Below, in pieces: positions 19,724-28,922 of a DNA stretch of 64,000 bases; position 1 is the first letter of the stretch, and every line of letters begins with the position of its first letter. The notes under the pieces were generated by a model that saw nothing but the letters and a program-made list of their open reading frames with translations, ran no database searches and was not told the origin of the DNA. Source of the stretch: an uncultured Oligoflexia bacterium (GTDB taxonomy: Bacteria > Bdellovibrionota > Bacteriovoracia > Bacteriovoracales > Bacteriovoracaceae); the NCBI GenBank assembly GCA_913058265.1, contig CAJXPQ010000011.1, forward strand, positions 43,900 to 107,899, in the 5' to 3' direction. The position numbers and the translations under genes were made by a program.

Positions 19724-20104
19724 ATGGCAAGAATATTAGGTGTAGATTTACCAAGAAATAAGGCAATGAGAATTGCAATGAGATCTTTGTACGGTGTAGG
19801 TCCGAAGATAGCAATTGATGTTTTAAATAAAGCAGGTATCGATTTAAATAAAAACTCAACAGATGTTACTGAGGAAGAGTCGAATACGATTAGAGCTTGT
19901 TTAGATGAGTATAATGTAGAAGGTGATCTTCGAAGAGAAGTTGGTCTAAATATTAAAAGACTAAAAGATCTTGGTTGTTACCGTGGAATAAGACATAGAA
20001 GAAGCTTACCGTGTAGAGGACAGAGAACTCATACAAATGCACGTACTAGAAAAGGTAAAGCAGTTGCTATTGCTGGTAAGAAATCTATTAAATCAATGAA
20101 ATAA
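19724..20104 (+). CDS. rpsM: 30S ribosomal protein S13
   Basis: 126 aa (E. coli 118). Head protein contacting P-site tRNA and L5 bridge B1b. Typical segments: [13 protein letters not shown] at the start, then YGVGPKIA and the basic tail [27 protein letters not shown] precedes the ATG by a normal distance. Confidence 0.98.
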   Translation: MARILGVDLPRNKAMRIAMRSLYGVGPKIAIDVLNKAGIDLNKNSTDVTEEESNTIRACLDEYNVEGDLRREVGLNIKRLKDLGCYRGIRHRRSLPCRGQRTHTNARTRKGKAVAIAGKKSIKSMK

Positions 20105-20124
20105 ATAATAAGACGAGAAAAATT

Positions 20125-20508
20125 ATGGCTAAACAAACAACAAAGAAAAAAGTTAAAAAGAATATTACACATGCCGTATGTCACATTCAGGCATCGTTTA
20201 ATAATACGATTGTTACCTTTGCAGACCCTCAAGGGAACGCTATCTCATGGGCATCTGCTGGTGGTTTAGGTTTTAGAGGATCAAAGAAATCAACTCCTTT
20301 TGCTGCTCAAGTTGCTTCTGTAGAAGCTGCTAAAAAAGCACAAGAGCACGGAGTTTCTTCTGTAGACGTAAAAGTTAAGGGACCTGGCGCTGGTAGAGAG
20401 AATGCAATTAGAGCATTACTTTCTGTTGGTATTAAGATCACGTCTGTTGCTGATAAGTCTCCTATGCCACATAATGGATGTAGAGCACCTAAGAGAAGAA
20501 GAGTATAA
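20125..20508 (+). CDS. rpsK: 30S ribosomal protein S11
   Basis: 127 aa (E. coli 129). Platform protein next to the mRNA exit. Segments: [34 protein letters not shown] and the end [15 protein letters not shown], which contains the Asn-Gly site that forms isoaspartate in E. coli S11. rpoA follows after 24 nt; the usual rpsD is missing between them. Confidence 0.98.
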   Translation: MAKQTTKKKVKKNITHAVCHIQASFNNTIVTFADPQGNAISWASAGGLGFRGSKKSTPFAAQVASVEAAKKAQEHGVSSVDVKVKGPGAGRENAIRALLSVGIKITSVADKSPMPHNGCRAPKRRRV

Positions 20509-20532
20509 TTTAAATTTAAGGAGATATAAGAT

Positions 20533-21564
20533 ATGTCTGTAAACAATACATTCGCTGCTAAAAACTGGATTGATATGATCCGCCCTAACGCTTTAGAGGT
20601 GGATAAAGATGCCTTAAAAGCAAACTACGGTAAATTTGTAGCAAAACCTTTGGAAAGAGGTTATGGGTTAACTTTAGGAAACTCATTAAGAAGAGTTCTT
20701 TTGTCTTCGCTTCAAGGGGCAGGGATTGTTGCTGTTAAGATTGATGGTGTAGATCATGAGTTTGGAACACTAAACAATGTAAAAGAAGAAGTTTCTGAGA
20801 TTATCCTTAACCTTAAAGAGGTTAGGTTTAAAATTTTAGATAAAGAAGATGTAAATCTTGTTTTAGAAAAAAATAGTGAAGGTGTCGTTATGGCTTCAGA
20901 TATTGCAGAAAATGCAAATGTTGAAGTTTTAAACCCTGAGCATACTATTTGTAATATTTCTTCTGGTGGATCAATTCGAATGGAATTGAAGATTGGAAGA
21001 GGTAAAGGTTATGTTTCAGCTTTAGATAATAAAGAGAAGTTTGATCTACCTATTGGTTGGGTTTATATCGATACTCTTTTTTCTCCTGTTTACAGAGTTA
21101 ACTATACTGTAACTAACGCAAGAGTTGGTAAGCGTACAGATTATGACAAGCTAACTTTAGAAGTATGGACTAACGCAGGTATTGATCCTGTTGAAGCTGT
21201 TGCTTTTTCAGCAAAAATCTTAAGAGATCAATTAGTTGTTTTCTTAAACTTTGAAGATGAAGATGCTCCAGTAGAAGTTGTTACGACAACTGCAGCTGCT
21301 CCAAAATCTAGCTCACCAGCTAATGATGCTTTATTAAAGCCAGTATCTGAGCTTGAGCTATCTGTAAGATCAGCAAACTGTTTACAAAATGCTAACATTA
21401 AATATATTTACGAATTAGTTTCTAAGACTGAGGGTGAAATGCTAAGAACTAAGAACTTTGGTAGAAAATCTTTAAATGAAATTAAAGAAATTCTTTCTCA
21501 AATGGGATTAGGCCTTGGTATGAAAGTTGACAGTATTATGAAACAAGTTAACGAAAACGAATAA
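20533..21564 (+). CDS. rpoA: RNA polymerase subunit alpha
   Basis: 343 aa (E. coli 329). N-terminal dimerisation and assembly domain with LERGYGLTLGNSLRRVLLSSL. C-terminal DNA/activator-binding domain with the helix-hairpin-helix LSVRSANCLQNANIKYIYELV and FGRKSLNEIKEIL. The interdomain linker (about residues 240-265) is slightly long and Ala/Ser/Thr-rich. SD AAGGAGA lies 8 nt upstream. Confidence 0.98.
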   Translation: MSVNNTFAAKNWIDMIRPNALEVDKDALKANYGKFVAKPLERGYGLTLGNSLRRVLLSSLQGAGIVAVKIDGVDHEFGTLNNVKEEVSEIILNLKEVRFKILDKEDVNLVLEKNSEGVVMASDIAENANVEVLNPEHTICNISSGGSIRMELKIGRGKGYVSALDNKEKFDLPIGWVYIDTLFSPVYRVNYTVTNARVGKRTDYDKLTLEVWTNAGIDPVEAVAFSAKILRDQLVVFLNFEDEDAPVEVVTTTAAAPKSSSPANDALLKPVSELELSVRSANCLQNANIKYIYELVSKTEGEMLRTKNFGRKSLNEIKEILSQMGLGLGMKVDSIMKQVNENE

Positions 21565-21580
21565 TAAGTAGGAGATAGCG

Positions 21581-21937
21581 ATGAGACACGCTAAACATAA
21601 GTACAAATTAGGGGTAGACCCATCTCACAGAAAATCAATGATTAGAAATCTAGCAATAGAAGTCATTGACCATGGTAAGATTAAGACAACTCAAACTAGA
21701 GCTAAGGCTATTAGGGGTGTTGTTGAGAAGCTAGTAACTCTTGCAAAAATAGATACTGTAGCAAATAGAAGGTTGGCTTATAAAAAGCTAAACAATAAAG
21801 ATGCTGTATCTAAGCTATTTGCTGAAATTGGACCAAAGTTCAAAGAAAGAAATGGTGGATATACTAGAATCGTTAAGCTTGCTGATAGACGCTTAGGTGA
21901 TTCAAGTAGAATGGGTTACATTTCATTTGTTGAGTAG
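21581..21937 (+). CDS. rplQ: 50S ribosomal protein L17
   Basis: 118 aa (E. coli 127). Begins MRHAKHKYKLGVDPSHRKSM, ends RLGDSSRMGYISFVE, both typical. Last gene of the translation cluster, followed 23 nt later by a strong terminator. Confidence 0.97.
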   Translation: MRHAKHKYKLGVDPSHRKSMIRNLAIEVIDHGKIKTTQTRAKAIRGVVEKLVTLAKIDTVANRRLAYKKLNNKDAVSKLFAEIGPKFKERNGGYTRIVKLADRRLGDSSRMGYISFVE

Positions 21938-21960
21938 AAAATAATTTAATATATCATTGG

Positions 21961-21990
21961 AAGCCTTCTATTAACTAGAAGGCTTTTTTA
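21961..21990 (+). terminator. Intrinsic terminator closing the ribosomal cluster
   Basis: AAGCCTTCTA (21961-21970) pairs perfectly with TAGAAGGCTT (21976-21985) around TTAAC, followed by a T-run. The next gene's ATG lies only 3 nt after the T-run. Confidence 0.92.
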
Positions 21991-21992
21991 TT

Positions 21993-22541
21993 ATGGGCAA
22001 TAGGCTAATACTTTTACTATTAATCATTACAGGGGCTCTCGCCTATGCTGTTTTTGAGGCTTCTAGACTCGATAAGAAGCTTTCACAGGCTTCTAACTCC
22101 GCAAACACTGTAACTATACGAAAAATTCCTGAAAGCCTTGTACTGGCTGATTATAAGTCCGGTGAGGCTTTTGACTTTAACGACTATCTTAACAAGGACT
22201 CGAAGATTTTTGTGCACTTCTGGGCAACTTGGTGTGGACCATGTGAAGTTGAGTTCCCTGAGTTGGCGGAGATGATTAATCACTTTTCTGGCAGTGACAG
22301 CACCTTATTTTTTCTTATTGCGGTTAATGATGATAAGAAGAAAATTGCAAAATTTTTAAACAAATTCTCACTAAAAAATAAAAATGTCTTTTTATTGGTC
22401 GACGACGACGATCAATATCAGCGATTTGGGACATACAAAATGCCTGAGTCGTATCTATTCGCACCTAGCGGTGACTTAATCAAGCGATACGAGGGTCAGC
22501 GGCCATGGACTCAAGAGTATCTTATTAACGATCTTAAGTAG
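21993..22541 (+). CDS. TlpA/ResA-like membrane-anchored thioredoxin
   Basis: 182 aa. One N-terminal hydrophobic helix (about residues 4-20) that would anchor the protein in the inner membrane with a periplasmic thioredoxin-like domain. Active site WCGPCE with Cys81 and Cys84; the preceding FVHFWATW and the later cis-Pro region KMPESYLFAPSG fit the TlpA/ResA family of thiol-disulfide oxidoreductases (cytochrome c maturation or general periplasmic reduction). The substrate is not deducible. The ATG lies 3 nt after the ribosomal terminator and there is no Shine-Dalgarno sequence, so initiation is either leaderless or dependent on readthrough. No alternative in-frame Met exists before the domain. 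Confidence 0.88.
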   Translation: MGNRLILLLLIITGALAYAVFEASRLDKKLSQASNSANTVTIRKIPESLVLADYKSGEAFDFNDYLNKDSKIFVHFWATWCGPCEVEFPELAEMINHFSGSDSTLFFLIAVNDDKKKIAKFLNKFSLKNKNVFLLVDDDDQYQRFGTYKMPESYLFAPSGDLIKRYEGQRPWTQEYLINDLK

Positions 22542-22661
22542 CTGTAAACACTTAAGTTTTTACTTCGAGTGTAAAAAAAATCATCAAATTGATGCCTAAC
22601 TGTCAAGATTCTGAGCATTCTTCCGATAATTATTGAGTAATTTGAAACTTAGGAGTATCAA

Positions 22662-24239
22662 ATGATTGATTGGAAAACTATTAAAGACCTTCATGCGAAC
22701 AAAAGGTTAGAAGAGATTATTGGAAAGTGGTTTGGTGTAGATATTTTTTACACAGACAAACACGGTAATATTCACTCAAATATTTTTGATAAAGACTATC
22801 AGTTTGTTAATCACTTTTTCAAAGTGCAGTCGCATCTTAAGCATGGACAAGAGTTTTTAAATCAAGATATTGAGAAGGGACTTGAACAGTTAAGCGCTTC
22901 TGAAGACCAATCATTTTATTTTGAATCATTTTTTCCGCATGTAAGAATGATTTCAGCAAAAATTGAAGCTGAAGGCGAGTTTCTCGGGGCAGTATTTGCT
23001 TATGCTTATGTTACGGATCAAGTTACAACTGCAGAAGTTGGTGAGATAAAAAATAAGCTTGTTGAATGTGGATCTTCTGAGGATGATGCAAGCTCAGCAT
23101 GTGATAATCTTAAAAAATTACAACAACACGAATATGACTATTTGAAGGAGCTTATTGGGCTTGTGGCACAAGAGGTTTCTACAGTTTATGAAGAAGTAAA
23201 TAAGAGAGAAGCAAGAATCTTGGATTTAAATGCCGAGCTTGGTAATAAATATCGTTACCACAATATAATTGGTAAATCGAAGAAGATGCAAGAGATCTAT
23301 CATCTACTAACAAAAGTATCTAACTCTGAAGCGACAATAATGATTCAAGGTGAAAACGGTACTGGTAAGGAGATGGTTGCGAAAGCAATACACTTTAATT
23401 CATCCAGAAAAGATGCCGTTTTTATGGCAGTAAACTGTTCTGCATTCAATGATAATCTCCTCGATTCAGAGCTATTTGGACACGTTAAAGGAGCCTTTAC
23501 AGGTGCCATTAAAGATAAGAAAGGTGTATTTGAGGTCGCAAACGGTGGGACACTATTTCTAGATGAAATAGGTGATATGACATTAAGTATGCAAGTAAAA
23601 CTACTGAGAGTATTACAAGAAAGTACATTTTTACCAGTCGGAGCGACAAGCCCGAGAAAGGTAAATGTAAGAGTTCTGGCAGCGACTAATAAGCCACTGA
23701 AAGAGATGATCGCTAAGGGTGAGTTTAGAGAAGATCTTTATTATAGAGTAAACGTCATCAATGTAACAATTCCACCATTACGCGAAAGAAGGGAAGATAT
23801 TCCTCTGCTTATGGATACATTCTTAGAGAAGAAATGTGCTGAAATGGGTTACCCATTAAAGCAGTGGGGAAAGAAAACTCTTGAAAAATTAATTGATCAT
23901 ACTTGGCCAGGTAATGTTAGAGAGCTACAGAATGAGGTTGAAAGACTTGTTGTACTTTCTGGAGATGATAAAATGATCTCTGTTGATTCTTTAAGCTCAA
24001 ATGTAACAGATACCACAGATAGTCCAGCACCAACTGGTAACCTGAAAGGGATTAATACCAGAGGAACTCTAAGGGCCGCATTAGAAGAATTAGAGGCTTT
24101 TATGATTAAAGAAGGACTGAAGAGATGTAATTATAATAAGTCTAGACTTTCAAAAGAACTCGGAGTGAGTCGTGCGAGTTTAATCATGAAAGTAGAAAAG
24201 TACGGACTAGATAAAAGAAAGAAAGCTGCTGGTGAGTAA
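22662..24239 (+). CDS. Sigma54-dependent transcriptional activator (AAA+, Fis HTH)
   Basis: 525 aa bacterial enhancer-binding protein. The central AAA+ domain has Walker A GENGTGKE from residue 230, the sigma54-contact loop GAFTGA at 277-282, Walker B GGTLFLDEIGDM and the RDLYYRVNV-like sensor segment (EDLYYRVNV). The C-terminal Fis-type helix-turn-helix is around CNYNKSRLSKELGVSRASLIMKV. The first ~195 residues are not a receiver domain (no phosphoacceptor Asp pattern). They may be a GAF-like sensor followed by a coiled signalling helix, so ligand and partner are unknown. SD AGGAG lies 6 nt before the ATG. It is immediately followed by two exported-protein genes, suggesting an operon. Confidence 0.93.
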   Translation: MIDWKTIKDLHANKRLEEIIGKWFGVDIFYTDKHGNIHSNIFDKDYQFVNHFFKVQSHLKHGQEFLNQDIEKGLEQLSASEDQSFYFESFFPHVRMISAKIEAEGEFLGAVFAYAYVTDQVTTAEVGEIKNKLVECGSSEDDASSACDNLKKLQQHEYDYLKELIGLVAQEVSTVYEEVNKREARILDLNAELGNKYRYHNIIGKSKKMQEIYHLLTKVSNSEATIMIQGENGTGKEMVAKAIHFNSSRKDAVFMAVNCSAFNDNLLDSELFGHVKGAFTGAIKDKKGVFEVANGGTLFLDEIGDMTLSMQVKLLRVLQESTFLPVGATSPRKVNVRVLAATNKPLKEMIAKGEFREDLYYRVNVINVTIPPLRERREDIPLLMDTFLEKKCAEMGYPLKQWGKKTLEKLIDHTWPGNVRELQNEVERLVVLSGDDKMISVDSLSSNVTDTTDSPAPTGNLKGINTRGTLRAALEELEAFMIKEGLKRCNYNKSRLSKELGVSRASLIMKVEKYGLDKRKKAAGE

Positions 24240-24240
24240 A

Positions 24241-24603
24241 ATGAAACTAATCATATTTGTAATGATATCACTGTTAATGTCAAGTGCAGTAATTGCAAAG
24301 TCGAAGAAGCTAACAAGACTAGATGCTTTGGAAGCTAAAGTTGCTGCATTGGAAGCTAAGATAGAGTCTCTTTCGAGATCAATGAAAAATTCACAAACGA
24401 GTGATACATCTGGAGCTTTAAAGGTTCAAGATATGAATGATCAAACAATGGATTCTCAGGCTAGAGCTGTTTCAGGTGATGTTTCACAACCAACCTTAAC
24501 TGAAGAGCAGAGAAAAGAAATTGAAAAAACTCTTGAAGGCTATAAGCAGTCACAGAAAGAACAGCAAAAAATCCTCGATGAAATTATGAATGAAGATACT
24601 TAG
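24241..24603 (+). CDS. Small exported coiled-coil protein
   Basis: 120 aa. N-terminal signal peptide (MKLIIFVMISLLMSSAVIA) with a likely cleavage after the Ala, then a heptad-like stretch LDALEAKVAALEAKIESLSR and a charged C-terminal helix rich in Glu/Lys/Gln. No enzyme motif. The ATG at 24241 follows the activator stop by one base and uses GGTGAG inside the upstream gene as ribosome site. A GTG at 24232 is in frame but less likely. Coiled coil suggests oligomerisation in the periplasm. Unrecognised family. Confidence 0.7.
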   Translation: MKLIIFVMISLLMSSAVIAKSKKLTRLDALEAKVAALEAKIESLSRSMKNSQTSDTSGALKVQDMNDQTMDSQARAVSGDVSQPTLTEEQRKEIEKTLEGYKQSQKEQQKILDEIMNEDT

Positions 24604-25243
24604 TACTCTTCTCTTACTTTTTTTCACAACATCAACATTTGGTTTTGTTTTTAAGAAGGGTGATGGCTCATCTTTCAAAATGAACACTAATGGCCAATCA
24701 GTTGAGTTAAATATCTATGTCTCAAGTGTAGCAACACATAATATGAATATTGAATTTCATTTCGGAAGTGGTGGCCTTTTAGCGAGCAATATGTGGCAAC
24801 AATTTGAATTCGAGCTTAAAGATAGGAATCCAATTTCTATAAAAGCAGGATATATTAAATTAGCACCTAATCGAGATACAGAAATCATGACAGAAGAAAT
24901 GTTTAAGTTGAATAAAGGGGTTCAGGTAGAAAATTTCTTATTCAATTCTGAGGCCCAAATAAGTCAGGACTATGTAGGTGATGAAAAAGTTGAGACACCT
25001 GCAGGTACAATAGTTGCTAAGCATTACAAGAAAACAGTTAAGGACCAAACTGTACACTACTGGATTGCAGATAGAGTTAAGCCTATTGGATTAGTGAAGC
25101 TAGTATCCAAGAGCGAGAAGATTAAAAGTAATAACTACACTATTGAGTTAAAGAACTTACTTACAAGTGTTAAGTCGAAAATAGATCCAAGTAAGGCCAA
25201 AGCAATCAGTAAAGAGACTCGAGAAACATTTCTTAAAAAGTAG
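24590..25243 (+). CDS. Exported protein of unknown function
   Basis: 217 aa with a Sec signal peptide (MKILSTLLLLFFTTSTFG). Beta-rich mature part. The segment VETPAGTIVAKHYKK followed by VHYWIADRVKPIGLVKL resembles the pattern of small delta-group lipoproteins or outer-membrane-associated proteins in which a marker is compared before and after modification, but no function can be assigned. It overlaps the previous gene by 14 nt, so translation is probably coupled. No Cys lipobox. Confidence 0.75.
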   Translation: MKILSTLLLLFFTTSTFGFVFKKGDGSSFKMNTNGQSVELNIYVSSVATHNMNIEFHFGSGGLLASNMWQQFEFELKDRNPISIKAGYIKLAPNRDTEIMTEEMFKLNKGVQVENFLFNSEAQISQDYVGDEKVETPAGTIVAKHYKKTVKDQTVHYWIADRVKPIGLVKLVSKSEKIKSNNYTIELKNLLTSVKSKIDPSKAKAISKETRETFLKK

Positions 25244-25331
25244 TCTCGCGCGCCTCGTCATTCATCTTCAATACATTGATAAGTTACTCCACTAGTTGTA
25301 TAAGATTAGAATAAATTTTATGGAGGCAGCA

Positions 25332-26894
25332 ATGGCATTTTCCAATGAGGAAAAGAGAAATTACTTAGCAGAATTGAACAAGCAATCTGAGCTCGGTGGT
25401 GGTGAGGCAAGAGTTAAGCGTCAGCATGACCAAGGTAAGTATACAGCGAGAGAGAGAATATCTCGTTTAGTCGATGCAGATTCCTTTCTTGAATTTGATA
25501 AATTTGTAAAACATAACTGTTCTTCATTTGGAATGGAGAAAACAAAATACCTTGGTGATGGAGTTGTTACAGGCGTAGCAAAAATAAATGGCCAAAAGGT
25601 AGCACTATTCTCACAAGACTTTACATGTTGGGGGGGAGCATTAGGAAAAGCCTATGCTCAAAAGATTTGTAAAATTATGGACTTTGCTATTGAGAATAAG
25701 ATTCCGGTTATTGGTATTAATGACTCTGGTGGAGCAAGGATTCAAGAAGGTGTAGAATCATTAGCGGGTTATGCTGATATTTTTCATCGAAATGTTCAGG
25801 CATCAGGAGTCATTCCACAAATTTCACTTGTAATGGGTCCTTGTGCTGGTGGAGCAGTTTATTCTCCGGCAATGACGGACTTTATTTTTATGGTTGATCA
25901 GTCATCGTATATGTTTGTAACTGGCCCTGAAGTTGTGAAGACAGTAACTCATGAAGAAGTAACGAAGGATGAGCTAGGTGGAGCGCACACACATAATGAA
26001 AAATCGGGTGTTGCACACTTCTTGTGTGAAGATGAGGATGATTGTCTTGAAAGAGTAAGAGAGTTGTTGAGTTTTCTTCCAAGTGCTAATTTCCAAAAAC
26101 ATAGTAAAACACCAACGAATGATTCAACAAAAAGGATAAATACATCACTAAAAGACTTCATTCCTACCAACTCTAAGAAACCATATGATATGAAAGAAGT
26201 CATAATGGAGATTGTAGATGACCAACACTTCTTAGAAGTTCAACAAGGCTTTGCTAAGAATATTCTGGTAGGTTTTTCTCAGGTCGGTGGACATAAGATT
26301 GGTATTATTGCTAATCAGCCTCAGATCTTGGCCGGCTGTTTAGATATTGATGCTTCGTCAAAAGCTGCACGATTTATTCGCTTTTGTGATGCCTTTGATA
26401 TTCCTTTGTTAACTCTCGTTGATGTTCCGGGGTTCTTGCCGGGGACAACTCAGGAGTATGGCGGAATAATTCGTCATGGAGCAAAACTCTTATATGCATA
26501 CTCTGAAGCTACGGTTCCAATGATCACTTTGATTACTAGAAAAGCATATGGTGGAGCTTATGATGTTATGGCATCTAAGCATATTGGAGCAGACATTAAT
26601 CTTGCCTATCCGACAGGAGAGATTGCTGTTATGGGAGCTGAAGGTGCTGTTAATATTATTTTTAGAAATGAGCTGAAAGGACTTGATGGTTCGGAATATG
26701 ATAAGAAAAAAGCTGAGCTTGTAGCAAACTATGAAACAGAGTTTGCTAATCCATATAAAGCTGCAGGTATGGGTTATATTGATGAAGTCATTAATCCAGA
26801 AGATACAAGAAGTAGGGTATATAATTATCTTGAATTTTTACAAAATAAATCGGTTCTAAGACCTAATAGAAAACATGGAAATATTCCGCTTTAG
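25332..26894 (+). CDS. Acyl-CoA carboxylase carboxyltransferase (propionyl-CoA type)
   Basis: 520 aa biotin-dependent carboxyltransferase with fused N- and C-terminal crotonase-like halves, as in PccB/MmdA. Conserved segments: N-terminal [17 protein letters not shown], the oxyanion-hole [29 protein letters not shown], and C-terminal [19 protein letters not shown] with [12 protein letters not shown]. Transfers CO2 from carboxybiotin to an acyl-CoA, most likely propionyl-CoA. The start at 25332 has TGGAGG 5 nt upstream; a start at 25296 would include the ribosome site. The next two genes supply the biotin carboxylase and carrier. Decarboxylase versions use a membrane pump that is not present here. 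Confidence 0.93.
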   Translation: MAFSNEEKRNYLAELNKQSELGGGEARVKRQHDQGKYTARERISRLVDADSFLEFDKFVKHNCSSFGMEKTKYLGDGVVTGVAKINGQKVALFSQDFTCWGGALGKAYAQKICKIMDFAIENKIPVIGINDSGGARIQEGVESLAGYADIFHRNVQASGVIPQISLVMGPCAGGAVYSPAMTDFIFMVDQSSYMFVTGPEVVKTVTHEEVTKDELGGAHTHNEKSGVAHFLCEDEDDCLERVRELLSFLPSANFQKHSKTPTNDSTKRINTSLKDFIPTNSKKPYDMKEVIMEIVDDQHFLEVQQGFAKNILVGFSQVGGHKIGIIANQPQILAGCLDIDASSKAARFIRFCDAFDIPLLTLVDVPGFLPGTTQEYGGIIRHGAKLLYAYSEATVPMITLITRKAYGGAYDVMASKHIGADINLAYPTGEIAVMGAEGAVNIIFRNELKGLDGSEYDKKKAELVANYETEFANPYKAAGMGYIDEVINPEDTRSRVYNYLEFLQNKSVLRPNRKHGNIPL

Positions 26895-26912
26895 AATATA
26901 TTGAAGGTTATA

Positions 26913-28340
26913 ATGAGTAAGAGAATACTAATATGTAATAGAGGTGAAATTGCTATCAGAATTGCTAAGGCGGTTAGGGAGCTTGGACACACTGCTGTTG
27001 GTTTTTGGACTGACAATGAGCTTGAGCCACCTCATTTAGAGTACTGTGATATTTGGCTACACCTTAAAGGAAACAATAATACCGAAACATATTTAAATAT
27101 GGACCAAATACTTAAACTGGTTAGTGAGCATAAGATTGAAGCTGTTCACCCAGGCTATGGATTTCTATCGGAAAATACTATCTTTGCTAAAAAGCTCGAA
27201 GAAATGGCTGTTATCTTTATTGGACCTCACTCTTTTGCTATAGAAAAAATGGGAGATAAGGCGATCTCTAAGCAGATGGCCAAAGATTCCGGAGTTCCTG
27301 TAATTCCAGGCTCAACTGGTGAGATTGAAAGTGCTAAAGAAGCTGCAGAAATCTCTAAGGAAATCGGATACCCAGTTTTACTGAAAGCAGTTGCCGGTGG
27401 TGGTGGTAAAGGGATGAGGGTTTGTCTTTCAGAGGATGAGCTTGAAAAGAACTTTGCAGCGGTTAGACGTGAAGCTGAGTCAAGCTTTGGAAACCCTGGT
27501 GTGCTCGTCGAGAAGTATATTTTAAATCCACATCATATTGAAGTGCAAATTTTAGCAGATAAGAAAGGGAATATTTTTCATTGCTTTGAAAGAGAGTGTT
27601 CTGTTCAAAGAAGACATCAAAAAATTATCGAGGAAGCACCTTCCCCATTTATTGGAGATGATGAAAGCCTTCGTTTAAAAATTTCAGAAACAGCAGTTTT
27701 ACTAGCAAAGGCCGTTAACTATGATTCAGCTGGAACAGTTGAGTTTATAATGGCGGAAGATAAGTCATTCTACTTTTTGGAAATGAACACAAGAATTCAG
27801 GTTGAGCATCCTATAACAGAAGAAATTACAGGCGTAGATCTAGTTGCGAATATGATTAAGTCGGCGCTTGGAGAGGAACTAGATATAAAGTCTCAGGCAG
27901 AAATTAAAATCTTAGGCCATGCCATTGAGTGCCGAATTTGTGCTGAGGACCCTGTCACGATGTTGCCAGCTCCTGGTAAGGTCGTTGCATTTGATTATAG
28001 TTTTCCTCAGGGTGTGCGCTTTGATCACTGTATTTACAAAGGCTTTGAAGTAAAACCAGACTTTGACCCGATGATTGGGAAGCTAATTGTTAGGGGTTTA
28101 AATAGAAAAGTGGCCATAAGAAAAACTAAGGATGCATTGAGTCGGATGCATATTGATGGGGTTAAAACTAACCTTAAACTCCATGAAATTATTATAGACC
28201 AAGAGAATTTTGTGGCCGGAGACTACACAACGAACTATATATCAGAAGTTAAACCACAAGATCAGGTTGAAGCACTAGTTTCAGATGTCGCACTTTTTAA
28301 GAAGGCTCTGGCGATTGAGATAGAGAGTATGAGACAATAG
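26913..28340 (+). CDS. Biotin carboxylase subunit of acyl-CoA carboxylase
   Basis: 475 aa ATP-grasp enzyme that carboxylates biotin with bicarbonate and ATP. Typical motifs: KRILICNRGEIAIRI, the Gly-rich ATP loop AVAGGGGKGMRV, ERECSVQRRHQK, EMNTRIQVEHPITEEITG and GHAIECRICAEDP. Starts at ATG 26913 (GAAGG upstream); a TTG at 26901 is in frame but lacks support. It ends before a separate biotin carrier gene with one base between them, so this is a split subunit like bacterial AccC/PccA without the carrier domain. Distinction from acetyl-CoA carboxylase AccC rests on the neighbour carboxyltransferase. Confidence 0.93.
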   Translation: MSKRILICNRGEIAIRIAKAVRELGHTAVGFWTDNELEPPHLEYCDIWLHLKGNNNTETYLNMDQILKLVSEHKIEAVHPGYGFLSENTIFAKKLEEMAVIFIGPHSFAIEKMGDKAISKQMAKDSGVPVIPGSTGEIESAKEAAEISKEIGYPVLLKAVAGGGGKGMRVCLSEDELEKNFAAVRREAESSFGNPGVLVEKYILNPHHIEVQILADKKGNIFHCFERECSVQRRHQKIIEEAPSPFIGDDESLRLKISETAVLLAKAVNYDSAGTVEFIMAEDKSFYFLEMNTRIQVEHPITEEITGVDLVANMIKSALGEELDIKSQAEIKILGHAIECRICAEDPVTMLPAPGKVVAFDYSFPQGVRFDHCIYKGFEVKPDFDPMIGKLIVRGLNRKVAIRKTKDALSRMHIDGVKTNLKLHEIIIDQENFVAGDYTTNYISEVKPQDQVEALVSDVALFKKALAIEIESMRQ

Positions 28341-28341
28341 T

Positions 28342-28842
28342 ATGAAATATTATATTATAAATTCCGATGGCCGAGAGGTCTCATTTGATCTTTCATTTAT
28401 CCAGAAAGAAATGTCAGGCTTAAAAATGTTTAAAGTTTCTTCAAAGGAACATGCTGTTGATAAAACCTACTATGTGAGGTCATTAGCTGAAAAAACATAT
28501 ATTTCTGAAGATGAAGTGTCCTGGTCTAAGCTACCACGGCTGAAGTCTAAGAACGGTCTGGTAAATGTTAATGAAAGCGTTAATATCTATAAGGGCTTTA
28601 AACCCTCTGGACTTGGTAGCGCAAAAGCAGGAAACCTAGTTACTGAAATGCCAGGAAAGATTGTAAAAGTAATGACTACTGAAGGTGCCATGGTTAACGA
28701 AGGTAGTACTCTTCTGATTTTAGAGGCCATGAAGATGGAAAATGAAATCAAGGCAGGTATAAGTGGTATTGTTAAAGCGGTACACGTTATTGAGGGGCAA
28801 GTTGTCGATTCTGGCCATTTAATGATTGAAATTGAAGAGTAA
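28342..28842 (+). CDS. Biotin carboxyl carrier protein
   Basis: 166 aa. C-terminal biotinyl-lipoyl domain with the biotinylation motif EAMKMEN; the acceptor is Lys131. Flanking TEMPGKIVKVMTTEGAMV and the Gly-Val turn pattern are typical. The N-terminal ~90 residues are an unassigned domain that probably docks to the biotin carboxylase. The start is one base after the previous stop. It completes the three-gene carboxylase set. The only biotin ligase in the window (56991-57680) would load it. Confidence 0.92.
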   Translation: MKYYIINSDGREVSFDLSFIQKEMSGLKMFKVSSKEHAVDKTYYVRSLAEKTYISEDEVSWSKLPRLKSKNGLVNVNESVNIYKGFKPSGLGSAKAGNLVTEMPGKIVKVMTTEGAMVNEGSTLLILEAMKMENEIKAGISGIVKAVHVIEGQVVDSGHLMIEIEE

Positions 28843-28922
28843 ACATAATTCTAGATAGTTATAGAATATATAATATTTTTCCGACTATAATCAACGACTA
28901 AATTCATGATAAAATATATGAG

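Noticed and set aside
28848..28880. ATTCTA/TAGAAT stem followed by T-rich sequence after the carrier gene
   Set aside because: Stem is short and almost entirely A/T; too weak to call as terminator.
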